Part shown: piece after piece, positions 33,676-43,395 of the stretch | How the letters are laid out: every line of letters starts with the position of its first letter | Numbering within the stretch: the stretch's first letter is position 1 | NCBI GenBank assembly: GCA_023228085.1 | Contig: JALOBW010000001.1 | Coordinates: forward strand, 224,854-288,853 | DNA length: 64,000 bases | Direction: 5' to 3' | From: a bacterium | GTDB lineage: Bacteria > Patescibacteriota > Minisyncoccia > Minisyncoccales > Minisyncoccaceae | Notes under the pieces: generated by a model | What the model saw: only the letters and a program-made list of their open reading frames with translations | Database searches by the model: none | What the model was told of the DNA's origin: nothing | Position numbers and translations under genes: made by a program

Positions 33676-36228
33676 ATGAAAGATAAAATAGTAATAAAGG
33701 GAGCTAGAGAACATAATCTAAAAAATGTATCACTAGAAATTCCTCGCAATAAAATGATTGTTTTTACTGGACTTTCTGGGTCTGGAAAATCCAGCTTGGC
33801 TTTTGATACTATTTTTGCTGAGGGTCAAAGAAGGTATATTGAATCACTTTCTTCTTATGCGAGGCAGTTTTTGGGGGGTATGAGTAAGCCGAATGTTGAT
33901 GAAATTGAAGGACTTTCTCCTGCAATTTCCATAAGTCAAAAGACACATAGCACGAACCCTCGTTCAACAGTGGCAACTATTACAGAAATTTATGATTATT
34001 TGAGGGTTTTGTACGCTAGAATAGGAAAACCTTATTGCCCAAAATGCAGGATAGAAATAGAAAAAATGGCTATTGATGAGATAAAAGATAAGATAACTGC
34101 TTCAGTAAAAGAAAAGAATAAGGAAGGAGTATTGATGATTTTATCTCCGATTATTAGAGGAAGAAAAGGAGAATATTTTCAAATGTTGCAAGATATATAT
34201 GAGTCTGGTTATTTGGAAGTTAGGATTGATGGAAAAATCAAAAGTCTCAGAGAGCGTGTAGATCTGGAAAGAAATAAAGCACATACAATAGAAATAGTTA
34301 TAGACAAAATATACTACTCTAAGGTTGATTCTGATTTTGAGTTTCGTCTTAACGAATCTGTTGAAAATGCGATTGATATGTCTAATAGTTTATGTACTGT
34401 TATTTACCCAGATAAGCAAGAGCAGATTTTTAGTACGGAGTTTTCATGCCCGAAATGTGGTTTTAGTTTTCCCGAAATAGAGCCAAGATTATTTAGTTTT
34501 AATAGTCCATATGGATTTTGTCCCGAGTGCCATGGACTAGGGACGGAAAGTATCTTTAGTACAAAACCATGTCCTTTATGTAAGGGTAAAAGATTAAATG
34601 ATAATGCTTTGAGTGTAAAAATAGACTCTAAAAATATATATGAAATAACAGAAATGAATGTAGATAGTGCAATTAATTTTTTTCATAATATTGACTCAAG
34701 GCTTGATAAAAAACAAAAAGAAATTGCCGAAGTAATTCTTAATGAGATTAAGAATAGATTGAAATTTATGCTTGATGTTGGTTTGCATTACATAAACCTG
34801 AATAGAATGGCTGGCACATTGTCTGGAGGTGAATCACAAAGAATACGTCTTGCTTCTCAGATAGGCACAAAACTTGTCGGAGCATTATATGTTTTGGATG
34901 AACCTACAATAGGTTTGCATCAGAGAGATAATGAAATGCTTGTGAAAACATTATGTAATTTAAGAGATGTAGGAAATTCTATAATAGTTGTTGAGCATGA
35001 CGAAGATACTATTCTTGCTAGTGATTGGCTAGTTGATTTTGGTCCTAGGGCAGGTAAACATGGTGGTGAGATTATGTATTCGGGTATTCTTGATAATCTA
35101 TTATCATTAAAGGATGAAAAAAATTCCTTGGGATGTAAATGTCAGGGAAGCTCTAAGAAATCTTTAACTGGAAAATATTTACGAGGAGAAGAGCAAATAG
35201 AAATTCCTGAAAAAAGACGGAAAGTTGATAATGATACTATGCGGTTAAAGGTTATAGGTGCTCATGAAAATAATCTCAAAAATATAAGTGTTGATATTCC
35301 TCTGGGGAGGTTTATTTGTTTGACCGGAGTATCGGGTTCTGGAAAATCTACATTGCTCAACAATATTATTTATGAATACGTCACTGGCAAAATAAATCAT
35401 GTAAAAAGAGATATAAAAGTAAGTGAAATAAAAAATGTTGATTATCTTAATAAAGTAATAAGAATAGATCAGTCTCCAATTGGAAGAACTCCAAGATCCA
35501 ATCCCGCTACTTACACAAAAATCTTTGATGAAATAAGGGAAATTTTTTCAATGACTCCAGAGGCACGAATGAGAGGGTATGATGCAGGTAGGTTTAGTTT
35601 TAATAAACCTGGGGGAAGGTGTGAGCATTGCGAGGGAAAAGGAAGTTTGGAAATTGAAATGCATTTTTTACCAAACGTTGAAATTATTTGCGATGTCTGT
35701 CGGGGGAAGCGTTTTAATAAGGAGACATTATTTATTCATTATAAGGATAAGGATATCTCCGAAGTTCTTGATATGACAATAGAAGATGCTGCTACTTTTT
35801 TTAAGGACATTCCTTTTATCAATGACAAATTAAAAATATTGAATGAGGTAGGTTTGGGGTATCTAACATTAGGGCAACCAGCAACAACATTATCTGGAGG
35901 TGAATCACAAAGAATAAAGTTAAGTCGTGAATTGTCAAAACACGGAACTACTAAAACTTTATATCTCTTAGATGAACCAACTACAGGATTGCATTATGAT
36001 GATATAAAAAAGCTTATTGTGCTATTACAAAGATTAGTTTCTCAAGGAAATACTGTCCTTGTAATTGAACATAACTTAGATTTTATAAAATGCGCTGATT
36101 GGATAATAGATTTGGGACCCGAGGGAGGAGATATGGGGGGGCAATTAATGGCTGAGGGAACACCCGAAGAAATGATAAGTAGAAATACGTGGACTGGGAA
36201 ATACTTAAGAAGAGTTATTAAAAAATAA
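33676..36228 (+). CDS. uvrA: Excinuclease ABC subunit A
   Basis: 850 residues (about 940 in E. coli). First ATPase half: Walker A TGLSGSGKSSLAFDT, zinc motif CPKCGFSFPEIEPR ... CPECHGLG, signature LSGGESQRIRLASQ. Second half: TGVSGSGKSTLLNN, zinc finger CEHCEGKG ... CDVCRGKRFN, signature LSGGESQRIKLSRE, Walker B LYLLDEPTTGLH. Insertion loops are shorter than in E. coli. It scans DNA for bulky damage. The ATG abuts the uvrB stop, and the last base of its TAA is shared with the uvrC ATG (TAATG). Confidence 0.97.
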   Translation: MKDKIVIKGAREHNLKNVSLEIPRNKMIVFTGLSGSGKSSLAFDTIFAEGQRRYIESLSSYARQFLGGMSKPNVDEIEGLSPAISISQKTHSTNPRSTVATITEIYDYLRVLYARIGKPYCPKCRIEIEKMAIDEIKDKITASVKEKNKEGVLMILSPIIRGRKGEYFQMLQDIYESGYLEVRIDGKIKSLRERVDLERNKAHTIEIVIDKIYYSKVDSDFEFRLNESVENAIDMSNSLCTVIYPDKQEQIFSTEFSCPKCGFSFPEIEPRLFSFNSPYGFCPECHGLGTESIFSTKPCPLCKGKRLNDNALSVKIDSKNIYEITEMNVDSAINFFHNIDSRLDKKQKEIAEVILNEIKNRLKFMLDVGLHYINLNRMAGTLSGGESQRIRLASQIGTKLVGALYVLDEPTIGLHQRDNEMLVKTLCNLRDVGNSIIVVEHDEDTILASDWLVDFGPRAGKHGGEIMYSGILDNLLSLKDEKNSLGCKCQGSSKKSLTGKYLRGEEQIEIPEKRRKVDNDTMRLKVIGAHENNLKNISVDIPLGRFICLTGVSGSGKSTLLNNIIYEYVTGKINHVKRDIKVSEIKNVDYLNKVIRIDQSPIGRTPRSNPATYTKIFDEIREIFSMTPEARMRGYDAGRFSFNKPGGRCEHCEGKGSLEIEMHFLPNVEIICDVCRGKRFNKETLFIHYKDKDISEVLDMTIEDAATFFKDIPFINDKLKILNEVGLGYLTLGQPATTLSGGESQRIKLSRELSKHGTTKTLYLLDEPTTGLHYDDIKKLIVLLQRLVSQGNTVLVIEHNLDFIKCADWIIDLGPEGGDMGGQLMAEGTPEEMISRNTWTGKYLRRVIKK

Positions 36229-37466
36229 TGACCATTCGTGACAAAATAAAAAGAATACCTGACGTTTCTGGTATATATCTTTTTTTCAAAGATAAGGATT
36301 TGGTTTATGTAGGAAAAGCGACTTCACTCAAAAAAAGAGTTTCTAGCTATTTCAGTGGAATGAAAAGTCCGAGACCTATTGAAATAATGATTTCGGATGT
36401 TAACAATATAAAATATGTGGAAACTGATTCTGTAATTGAGGCTATAATTCTTGAAGCCAATTATATCAAAAAATATCAGCCAAAATACAACATTGAAGGA
36501 AAAGATGATAAGAGCTGGAACTATCTAGTTTTAACAAGGGATGAATTTCCTCATTTACAGGTTATTCGGGAACATAATTTAAAGAGTGAAAACAACACAA
36601 AAAAAGAATATAAATATTTATTTGGACCTTTTCCCTCAATCAAAACAAAAGAGATGTTAAAGATACTTCATAATCTTTTTTATGTCTCGCGTTGTGACCC
36701 AGAACAAAAAAGACCGTGTTTTGATTATCAGATAGGGCATTGCTTAGGAGTTTGTGCTGGGGAGATAGGAAAAGTAGAATATAGAGAAAGAGTTGTAAAG
36801 CCATTGGTATATTTTCTGTCTGGAAAGAAAAAGACACTACTTAATTCTTTGGAGAGACAGATGAAAAAGTACAGTAGCGAAGAAAGATTTGAAGATGCTA
36901 GACAAATTAGAGATCAGATAAAAGCATTATCTAGAATAAGGGATATTGCTTTGCTTGATAAAAGTTTTTTAAATGATTTTGATGTAAAAGAAGGCGGAAG
37001 TGATATAAGAATAGAGGGGTTTGATATTTCTAATTTTGGAATTGATGCGAAGGTAGGAAGTATGGTAGTGTTTAATAATAAGACCTCTACTAAGAGTGAA
37101 TACAAAAAATTTAAAATAAAAGAGGTAGTAGGGCAAAGTGATGTTGATTGTTTGCGCGAAGTGATAGTAAGAAGATTTAACCATAAGGAATGGAAATTTC
37201 CAGATATAATCTTGATTGATGGAGGGAAACCTCAAGTAAATACGGTTAAACGATTAATCCACTCAATGGATATTAATATCCCAATAGTTGGGATAGCAAA
37301 AGGAAAGGATAGGAAAAAAAACGAGTTTATATATGGTGAAAATGAGAAAAACTTTGTTGATTGGGTAAAAAAGAACGAAGATTTACTGATATCTGTTAGA
37401 GATGAGGCTCACCGCTTTGCAATCTCCTATCAGAGACAAACATTAAGAAAGAATAAGTTAATATAA
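36228..37466 (+). CDS. uvrC: Excinuclease ABC subunit C, lacking the C-terminal helix-hairpin-helix domain
   Basis: 412 residues (about 600 in most bacteria). The GIY-YIG nuclease (GIYLFFKDKDLVYVGKATSLKKR ... IEAIILEANYIKKYQPKYN) makes the 3' cut. Then a Cys-containing segment (SRCDPEQKRPCFDYQIGHCLGVCAG, possible iron-sulfur ligands), a UVR helix pair (RQMKKYSSEERFEDARQIRDQI), and the RNase H-like 5' nuclease (EGFDISNFG, DIILIDGGKPQVN, RDEAHRFAI). The protein ends 14 residues after RDEAHRFA, so the DNA-binding (HhH)2 domain is missing. Nuclease residues look intact. Translation is probably coupled to uvrA through TAATG. Confidence 0.95.
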   Translation: MTIRDKIKRIPDVSGIYLFFKDKDLVYVGKATSLKKRVSSYFSGMKSPRPIEIMISDVNNIKYVETDSVIEAIILEANYIKKYQPKYNIEGKDDKSWNYLVLTRDEFPHLQVIREHNLKSENNTKKEYKYLFGPFPSIKTKEMLKILHNLFYVSRCDPEQKRPCFDYQIGHCLGVCAGEIGKVEYRERVVKPLVYFLSGKKKTLLNSLERQMKKYSSEERFEDARQIRDQIKALSRIRDIALLDKSFLNDFDVKEGGSDIRIEGFDISNFGIDAKVGSMVVFNNKTSTKSEYKKFKIKEVVGQSDVDCLREVIVRRFNHKEWKFPDIILIDGGKPQVNTVKRLIHSMDINIPIVGIAKGKDRKKNEFIYGENEKNFVDWVKKNEDLLISVRDEAHRFAISYQRQTLRKNKLI

Positions 37467-37467
37467 G

Positions 37468-39294
37468 ATGAATAATTTAAAAAAAATAGAATTGCTATCC
37501 CCAGCGAAAGATTATGCATGTGGTATAATAGCTATAAATTCTGGAGCTGATGCAGTATATATAGGTGGTCCAAAATTTGGAGCAAGAACTGCTGCAAGTA
37601 ATTCAATTAGAGATATCGGAAATCTCATAGAATACGCTCATAAGTTTCGTGTTAAGGTATATGTCGCTATAAACACGATTGTCTTTGATAATGAACTTGA
37701 AGAAGTAAAGGATATTATTGAAAAGGTTTATAGACTGGGAGCAGATGGAATCATAATTCAGGATATGGGAATTCTTGAAATGGATTTGCCTCCGATAAAG
37801 ATAATTGCAAGCACGCAGTGTAATAATTATGATTTAGAAAAAATAAAATTTTTTGAAAAAATAGGAATACAGAGAATTATTTTGGCTAGAGAGTTGTCTG
37901 TTGATCAAATAAAAAAAATACGAGAATCCACAAAAATAGAACTAGAAAGTTTTGTTCATGGAGCATTATGTGTTTCAATGAGTGGGCAATGTTATTTTAG
38001 CGAAGCAGTGGCTAAACGTAGTGCAAATAGGGGGCATTGCTCTCAGCCGTGTAGATTGCCGTACTCTCTTGTTGATAGTGAAGGAAAAATTTTGGCAAAA
38101 AATAAATTTTTACTTTCTTTAAAAGATCTTGATTTGTCTCAAGAGTTGGGTAATATGATTGATGCGGGTATAACATCTTTTAAAATTGAAGGACGATTGA
38201 AAGATGAATATTATGTTTCTAATACTACATATTATTATAGAAGAAAGTTAGATAGGATTATAAAGAGAAACAATGAATATCAAAAAAGTTCTGTTGGTGA
38301 ATGTATTTCAACTTGGGAGCCAGATATCGAAAAAACTTTCAATCGTGGCTTTACCGATTACTTTTTTAAAAATAATAAAGAAGATATTCTTTCTGTTTCA
38401 CCAAAATCAAGAGGTAAATTGATTGGAAAGGTAAAAACTATTTCAAAAAATTATTTTATATTAGAAAAGGGAATTGAGCTTTCAAATGGTGATGGATTAT
38501 GTTTTTTTGATAAGAAAGGAAATCTCCAGGGTAGCAACGTAGTAAAAATTTTTGGACCAAAAATTTATCTCAACGATATGTCTCAAATAGAAGAAGGTGT
38601 TTCTGTATATAGAAACGTGGACACTGTTTTTGAAAAACAGATAAAGAGCAATCCGATAAAGAGAGTTGTACTAGTTTCTATTGAATTCAAAGAATATGAC
38701 GATGGGGTTATTATTTCTGTGAGGGATGATGAAGGGAATGTATCCGAAATTAAAAAACAAATTGAAAAGGTACTCGCAGAAAACACAGAAGCTGCATTGC
38801 AAAATATTAAATCACAATTGTCTAAATTGGGAGATACTATTTATGAGGCTAGGGATATAAAAATATTGCTTGAAAAACCACTATTTTTTAAAATGTCTTT
38901 TTTGAATTCATTACGAAGAGAGTTAATGGAAAACTTTGATAAAAAAAGAGATGAATCATATAAGAGAGAAACTTATAAAATTACTCCAACTAAGAATTCT
39001 TTTATAAAGGAAAATCTTTCTTATGAAGATAATGTATCTAATACTTTGGCAGAGAAATTCTATAGAAGGCATGGTTGTAAAAATATTGAACCTGCTTTTG
39101 AAATACTAGAAGATAAAAAAGGAAAAAAAATAATGACAACCAAGCATTGCTTAAGAAGATATTTAGGTAAGTGCTTAAAAGAAAATATAAAAGAATTAAA
39201 GGAGCCTCTTTACTTGGTTAATGAAAAAGGTTATAAATTTCTTTTAAAATTTGACTGTAAGAATTGCCAAATGGAAATATATTATAGATCCTAA
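37468..39294 (+). CDS. U32 family peptidase-like protein (RlhA/TrhP type)
   Basis: 608 residues. N-terminal TIM-barrel-like part with ELLSPAKDY, GADAVYIGGPKFGAR, VAINTI and ASTQCN. The family signature is near 160-200: ESFVHGALCVSMSGQCYFS followed by RGHCSQPCRLPY, with the cysteines that bind an iron-sulfur cluster. A C-terminal DUF3656/collagenase-like tail ends with KHCLRRYLGKC and CKNCQMEIYY. Relatives hydroxylate rRNA or tRNA bases rather than cut peptides, so RNA modification is the better guess. It starts 1 base after uvrC and is co-transcribed. Confidence 0.88.
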   Translation: MNNLKKIELLSPAKDYACGIIAINSGADAVYIGGPKFGARTAASNSIRDIGNLIEYAHKFRVKVYVAINTIVFDNELEEVKDIIEKVYRLGADGIIIQDMGILEMDLPPIKIIASTQCNNYDLEKIKFFEKIGIQRIILARELSVDQIKKIRESTKIELESFVHGALCVSMSGQCYFSEAVAKRSANRGHCSQPCRLPYSLVDSEGKILAKNKFLLSLKDLDLSQELGNMIDAGITSFKIEGRLKDEYYVSNTTYYYRRKLDRIIKRNNEYQKSSVGECISTWEPDIEKTFNRGFTDYFFKNNKEDILSVSPKSRGKLIGKVKTISKNYFILEKGIELSNGDGLCFFDKKGNLQGSNVVKIFGPKIYLNDMSQIEEGVSVYRNVDTVFEKQIKSNPIKRVVLVSIEFKEYDDGVIISVRDDEGNVSEIKKQIEKVLAENTEAALQNIKSQLSKLGDTIYEARDIKILLEKPLFFKMSFLNSLRRELMENFDKKRDESYKRETYKITPTKNSFIKENLSYEDNVSNTLAEKFYRRHGCKNIEPAFEILEDKKGKKIMTTKHCLRRYLGKCLKENIKELKEPLYLVNEKGYKFLLKFDCKNCQMEIYYRS

Positions 39295-39298
39295 AAAT

Positions 39299-39760
39299 AT
39301 GAAATCATTAATTATTTATATTTCAATTCATAATAAAAATACTGAAAAAATAGCGAATGTAATCGCTAGCGAGCTTGATAGCGAAATTGTTAAAGTAGCA
39401 GAATTGAAGAATTTTGATGTTTCTCAATACGATGTAATTGGATTTGGTTCGGGTATTTATATGTCTAATTTTAGTGGTTTTATAATTAATGTGATTAGAA
39501 AAATGAAAGGAATAAATGGGAAAAAGGTTTTTATCTTTTCTACTAGTGGAAATAAGAAAACATTCTTCAATAATTTTGATAAGAAAATTAAAGAAGAATT
39601 AAATAAAAAAGAAGCAATTCTGATTGGAAATTATAATTGTCCAGGTTTTGATACTTTTGGGCCCTTTAAACTAATTGGAGGGTTAAATAAGGGGAGACCA
39701 AATGAAAAAGATATCGCCGAAGCAAAAGTATTTGCGGGTAAAATAAAAGAAGCTATTTAG
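39299..39760 (+). CDS. Flavodoxin-like protein
   Basis: 153 residues from the ATG at 39299 (MKSLIIYISIHNKNTEKIA), just after the U32 stop; a longer frame from 39251 would overlap that gene by 44 bases and add no family sequence. FMN phosphate loop at SIHNKNTEKI, flavin loops GFGSGIYMSNFSG and STSGNKKT, and NCPGFDTFGPFKLIGGLNKGRPNEKD. This resembles the flavodoxin subgroup of short-chain electron carriers or protoporphyrinogen-type oxidases. Electron-transfer partner unknown. It ends the uvr operon. Confidence 0.85.
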   Translation: MKSLIIYISIHNKNTEKIANVIASELDSEIVKVAELKNFDVSQYDVIGFGSGIYMSNFSGFIINVIRKMKGINGKKVFIFSTSGNKKTFFNNFDKKIKEELNKKEAILIGNYNCPGFDTFGPFKLIGGLNKGRPNEKDIAEAKVFAGKIKEAI

Positions 39761-39770
39761 CTTCTTTTTT
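39745..39770 (+). terminator. Terminator of the uvrBAC-U32-flavodoxin operon
   Basis: A 10-bp stem (39745-39754 with 39759-39768, AAGAAGCT core) around ATTT, containing the stop codon, followed by T. Confidence 0.85.
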
Positions 39771-39774
39771 TAAA

Positions 39775-39803
39775 TTGACATAATACTAACCAGGAATTAG
39801 AAT
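39775..39803 (+). promoter_or_regulatory. Promoter of the corA gene
   Basis: TTGACA at 39775-39780, a 17-base spacer and TAGAAT at 39798-39803. The leader is about 85 bases (39810-39894) with no strong hairpin and no recognised magnesium riboswitch. Confidence 0.72.
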
Positions 39804-39894
39804 TAACCATAGATAGATATTTTTAGTAAAAAACAGGCAAGACTTTCTTTGAAAATAAAGATAAAATTGCTAATTACGAAATAACCGAAATAAA

Positions 39895-40815
39895 ATGATT
39901 GAAATATTTTTTAAAGATATTAAAAAAGGAAAATTGGAAAAGATTGATAAGTTGCGTGACGGCTGTTGGATTAATATTGAAAAAGCAACTAATGATGATC
40001 TTGAATACATTGCCCAGATAACAGGATTACAAATCTCTGACCTAGAAGATGTTCTTGATCCATATGAACTTCCTCGTATTGAGAGAGATGGAGAGAATAT
40101 GATACTTTTTGTAAGAGATATCGCTACTAATCAGGGTGATTCTTATACTAGTCTGCTCGCAATAATTATCACTGGGAGATATTTTATAACTGCAGCAATC
40201 GGAAAGAATAAAACTGTAGAAAGTATGATTAATAATGGCTTTTCTGCATCAACAACACAGAGAACGAAGCTTTTAATAAATATACTTTTAAATATCTCAA
40301 AGAATTATATGCGGGAAATAAAAGCTACAAAGACCGATATTTCTATGAGAAAAAAGAGCTTAGAAGGAATTGAAGATATTGATGTGGTAAAACTTATTGA
40401 AAAAGAAGATGTTTTAGATCAGTATATTTCGGCATTAACACCAATGAAAAACACGATTGAGTCAATATTTCAGGGTGGCTATGTGCAACTCTATAGTTAT
40501 GATAACGATCTTATTGAGGACTTATTAATCGCTACTAGACAGTTGCTAGATAATTGTTCTACTACAGTTAGAAACATAAGAGCTCTTAGAGAAGCTTATC
40601 AGGTCATAGTGACAAATAGATTAAATAATACAATAAGAGTTTTAACTTCTCTAACTGTTATTTTGACTATTCCGACAATAATTGGAAGTCTATACGGAAT
40701 GAATATTAATATTCCAGGCGAAAACGATCAGTATGCATTTTATTATATAATACTATTTATACTTCTAGTGACCGCTTTACTATATGTTTTATTTAAGAAA
40801 AAGAGATGGTTTTAA
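39895..40815 (+). CDS. corA: CorA family divalent-metal channel
   Basis: 306 residues. A cytoplasmic funnel domain with the long pore helix, then two C-terminal spans near 253-275 and 283-302. The family GMN motif is present as YGMNINIPG just after span 1, and the last residues FKKKRWF are basic as usual. Opening WINIEKATNDDLEYIAQITGLQISDLEDVLDPYELPRIE is the typical N-terminal pattern. It admits magnesium or cobalt/nickel; nickel is not needed by the [FeFe] hydrogenase encoded later. Own promoter. Confidence 0.93.
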   Translation: MIEIFFKDIKKGKLEKIDKLRDGCWINIEKATNDDLEYIAQITGLQISDLEDVLDPYELPRIERDGENMILFVRDIATNQGDSYTSLLAIIITGRYFITAAIGKNKTVESMINNGFSASTTQRTKLLINILLNISKNYMREIKATKTDISMRKKSLEGIEDIDVVKLIEKEDVLDQYISALTPMKNTIESIFQGGYVQLYSYDNDLIEDLLIATRQLLDNCSTTVRNIRALREAYQVIVTNRLNNTIRVLTSLTVILTIPTIIGSLYGMNINIPGENDQYAFYYIILFILLVTALLYVLFKKKRWF

Positions 40816-40835
40816 TGAAATAAAATTAAAATATT

Positions 40836-42629
40836 ATGAATAAAGAGTTGTTAAAATTTTTTGCAGGATTTTTCTTTGCGGTTGTGGTATTACATATAAT
40901 ACTTGTTATGAGTGGTATTATTCCAATAGCAGCAAGGGGGATAGTTTTTGATTATTCACTATGGACGACAACATTAGTATTGTCTTTACTCTTAGCTATT
41001 TTATGTTCATATCTTGGATGGGAAAGAAAATTAGCTAATAAAATTTCAATTGGGGTAATGTTTTTTGTTTTGGCTGTTAGTGTAATGAGTGGGTCATATT
41101 TTTTTCAAAAAGATGACTTTGGCTTTGTAAATAACAAGCTTTTAACAGCTAGTGTTGTTGATCAAAAGAAGGTTGGCAATAACAATCAAGAATTAAAAAG
41201 TCAACAACTAAATGATTTGGCATATGCTTTTTCTCTTGGTTCAGAAGGAAATGATGAAGGAAAAATGGTTGCTAGTGATAAAGAGAATAATGTGTATATT
41301 ATAGGGTCATTCAATGGTACAATAAATCTTGATATTAACGGAAAAGCAGAAAAGACCTCACTTGGAGGTATAGGTGAGGGTGAAGATATATATTTAGTGA
41401 AATACGATAGATATGGAAAATATGTATGGGGAATGTCGTTAGGGTCAATAGGTAATGACAAGCCAACCGCTTTAAAAATAGAAAATAGTTCGGTTTATAT
41501 AAGTGGTTATTTTGGTGGAAAAGCTGATTTTGATCCTTCTGAGAAAGAATTTATTCTTGATTCTGGGATAGGAAGGGATGGTTTTATTGCAAAATATGAT
41601 AGTGATGGTAGATACTTATGGGCTCAAAAGATTGGAAATCAGGAAAATATTCCTTTTGAAGATAATGACATGAGATTTGAACAAGTCTCTGCTATAGATA
41701 TTGACGAAAATGGAAATATTTATGCATCTGGTTTTTTTAACGATGAATTATCTTTTATTGATAAAGATGAAAAGGAAGTAAAACTAATAGCTACAAAGTA
41801 TTCAAAAAATATTTTTTTGGCTAAATACGACAAAGATGGCAATATTTTGAAAGCAGTATCGTTTGCTGGGGGAATTATTAATGAACCCAGATCAATTGTG
41901 GTTAGTAAGGGAGAGTTGTTCTTATCTGGAATCTTTAATTCAAAAATAGCATTTAATGTAAATGATCCTAAAAAATTCTCATATACAAATGGTGGACAAG
42001 ATTTGTATCTATTAAAGTACGATACAGATTTTAATTATTCGTGGTCAAAGAAATGGGGTAGCTTACTTGATGATAATTTTAATTCTATGGAAATTGCTAA
42101 CGATGGAACTTTAATTTTTTCTGGTAGCTTTATTGGAAGTATAAATTTTCAAGGAAAAATTCTAAAAAGTTATGGCAATCAAGATGCTTTCATTTTAAAA
42201 ATAGATCGTTCTGGAAATGTAGTTTTTGCAAAGTCATTTGGAGGCTTGGGGGCAGATAGTTCCTATTACGCAATAACTGATAGTGTAAATAATATCTATG
42301 TTGTGGGTTATTTTAGTGGTATCGCAAGTTTTGATAATGTAAGCCAGCAGTCCGTAGAATCCTTTAGCAGTGGTGACGCTACCGATGCATTTATTGCAAA
42401 ATATGATAATAAAGGTAGGCTTTTTTGGGTACGATCTTTGGGTGGAGATGTTTCGCTAGGAGATGAATCTCAATATTTTTCGGGGTTAGCAATAGACAGT
42501 CTTGATTATCCAATTGTGACAGGGACGTTTGCTGGGAATTATAATTCTGAAGACATAAATGTGTCTTCTAATGGTGCTATGGACTCAATAATTATAAAGT
42601 ATAGTCCAGAGGGCTATAAAAATAATTAA
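40836..42629 (+). CDS. Membrane-anchored SBBP-type beta-propeller protein
   Basis: 597 residues. Three N-terminal spans (about 6-27, 41-60, 68-88) are followed by an outer domain of 7 or 8 repeats of about 55-60 residues, each with GNIYxxGxFxGxxxFD and DxFIAKYDxxGxxxWAxxxG-type strands (for example GRDGFIAKYDSDGRYLWAQ, DLYLLKYDTDFNYSWSK, DAFIAKYDNKGRLFWVR). This is the SBBP (beta-propeller) pattern. Probably a surface binding scaffold. Next gene 4 bases downstream; the two may be co-transcribed with corA, 20 bases upstream. Confidence 0.85.
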   Translation: MNKELLKFFAGFFFAVVVLHIILVMSGIIPIAARGIVFDYSLWTTTLVLSLLLAILCSYLGWERKLANKISIGVMFFVLAVSVMSGSYFFQKDDFGFVNNKLLTASVVDQKKVGNNNQELKSQQLNDLAYAFSLGSEGNDEGKMVASDKENNVYIIGSFNGTINLDINGKAEKTSLGGIGEGEDIYLVKYDRYGKYVWGMSLGSIGNDKPTALKIENSSVYISGYFGGKADFDPSEKEFILDSGIGRDGFIAKYDSDGRYLWAQKIGNQENIPFEDNDMRFEQVSAIDIDENGNIYASGFFNDELSFIDKDEKEVKLIATKYSKNIFLAKYDKDGNILKAVSFAGGIINEPRSIVVSKGELFLSGIFNSKIAFNVNDPKKFSYTNGGQDLYLLKYDTDFNYSWSKKWGSLLDDNFNSMEIANDGTLIFSGSFIGSINFQGKILKSYGNQDAFILKIDRSGNVVFAKSFGGLGADSSYYAITDSVNNIYVVGYFSGIASFDNVSQQSVESFSSGDATDAFIAKYDNKGRLFWVRSLGGDVSLGDESQYFSGLAIDSLDYPIVTGTFAGNYNSEDINVSSNGAMDSIIIKYSPEGYKNN

Positions 42630-42633
42630 AAAT

Positions 42634-43389
42634 ATGAGAACAAGAGCTGGTGAGAATAAAAGTATTTATTTTATTATATTATTATTAGTTGTAATAGCAT
42701 TTGCCTACGCCTATAATCAAAACTGGTTTGGTTTGTTTTCTAAAAAGGAAGGGGATATTAGACAATCAGAAGAGAAAAAGGTTGAAGAGCCTGTTCAAAA
42801 AGTATATCAATTATCATCCAAAGAAATAAATGAAGAATCAAATGGTTCAATGATAGCAATAGAATATCCTAGTTTTGGAACGGCAGTTGATAGCAAAATA
42901 AAAGAAGTAATTGACCTAAAGATAAGTGATTTCAAAAATTCTTCTGGTGAAGCATTAATTAATAGTGATCAGTTTATTAATATATCTTTTTCTAGTGCTA
43001 ATTATTCAAGAGAGATATATGGCATAAAATACGACATAGTTTATGGCGGCGGTATTCGTCCAATTGAAGATATTGAATGTCATACATACAATTTGGATAC
43101 ATCAAAAGAAGTATTTTTAAGAGATGTCTTTAAAGAGAATTCAGAATATTTAAGTAAATTATCTGAAGCGACATATGTAGAGCTTTTAAAAGATAAAACA
43201 GTTGACAAGAACTGGGTAAAAGAAGGAACAGCAGCTAAGGAAGAAAATTTTAAAAATTTTATAATTGATAAGGAAAATATATCGTTTTATTTTGCACCAG
43301 GAATTGTAGCTCCAAATACGGCTGGAGTTAAAAAAGTAAGTGTTCCTTTATCTTCTTTAAAGTATTTTCTAAATAATTATTTTAATTAG
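42634..43389 (+). CDS. Membrane-anchored DUF4163/DUF3298 (RsiV/PdaC-like) protein
   Basis: 251 residues. One N-terminal span (about 10-29), a charged linker, then DUF4163-like strands (IAIEYPSFG ... ISFSSANYSREIYGIKYDIVYGG) and the DUF3298 part (FLRDVFKEN ... ISFYFAPGIVAPNTAGVKKVSVPLSSLKYFL). In RsiV this domain binds lysozyme; in PdaC it sits beside a deacetylase. Here it is alone, so a ligand-binding role at the envelope is likely. It starts 4 bases after the propeller gene. Confidence 0.82.
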   Translation: MRTRAGENKSIYFIILLLVVIAFAYAYNQNWFGLFSKKEGDIRQSEEKKVEEPVQKVYQLSSKEINEESNGSMIAIEYPSFGTAVDSKIKEVIDLKISDFKNSSGEALINSDQFINISFSSANYSREIYGIKYDIVYGGGIRPIEDIECHTYNLDTSKEVFLRDVFKENSEYLSKLSEATYVELLKDKTVDKNWVKEGTAAKEENFKNFIIDKENISFYFAPGIVAPNTAGVKKVSVPLSSLKYFLNNYFN

Positions 43390-43395
43390 TGCCTT

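Noticed and set aside
39804..39894. Magnesium riboswitch before corA
   Set aside because: Only about 85 bases, no strong stems and no recognisable M-box or ykoK-type core.
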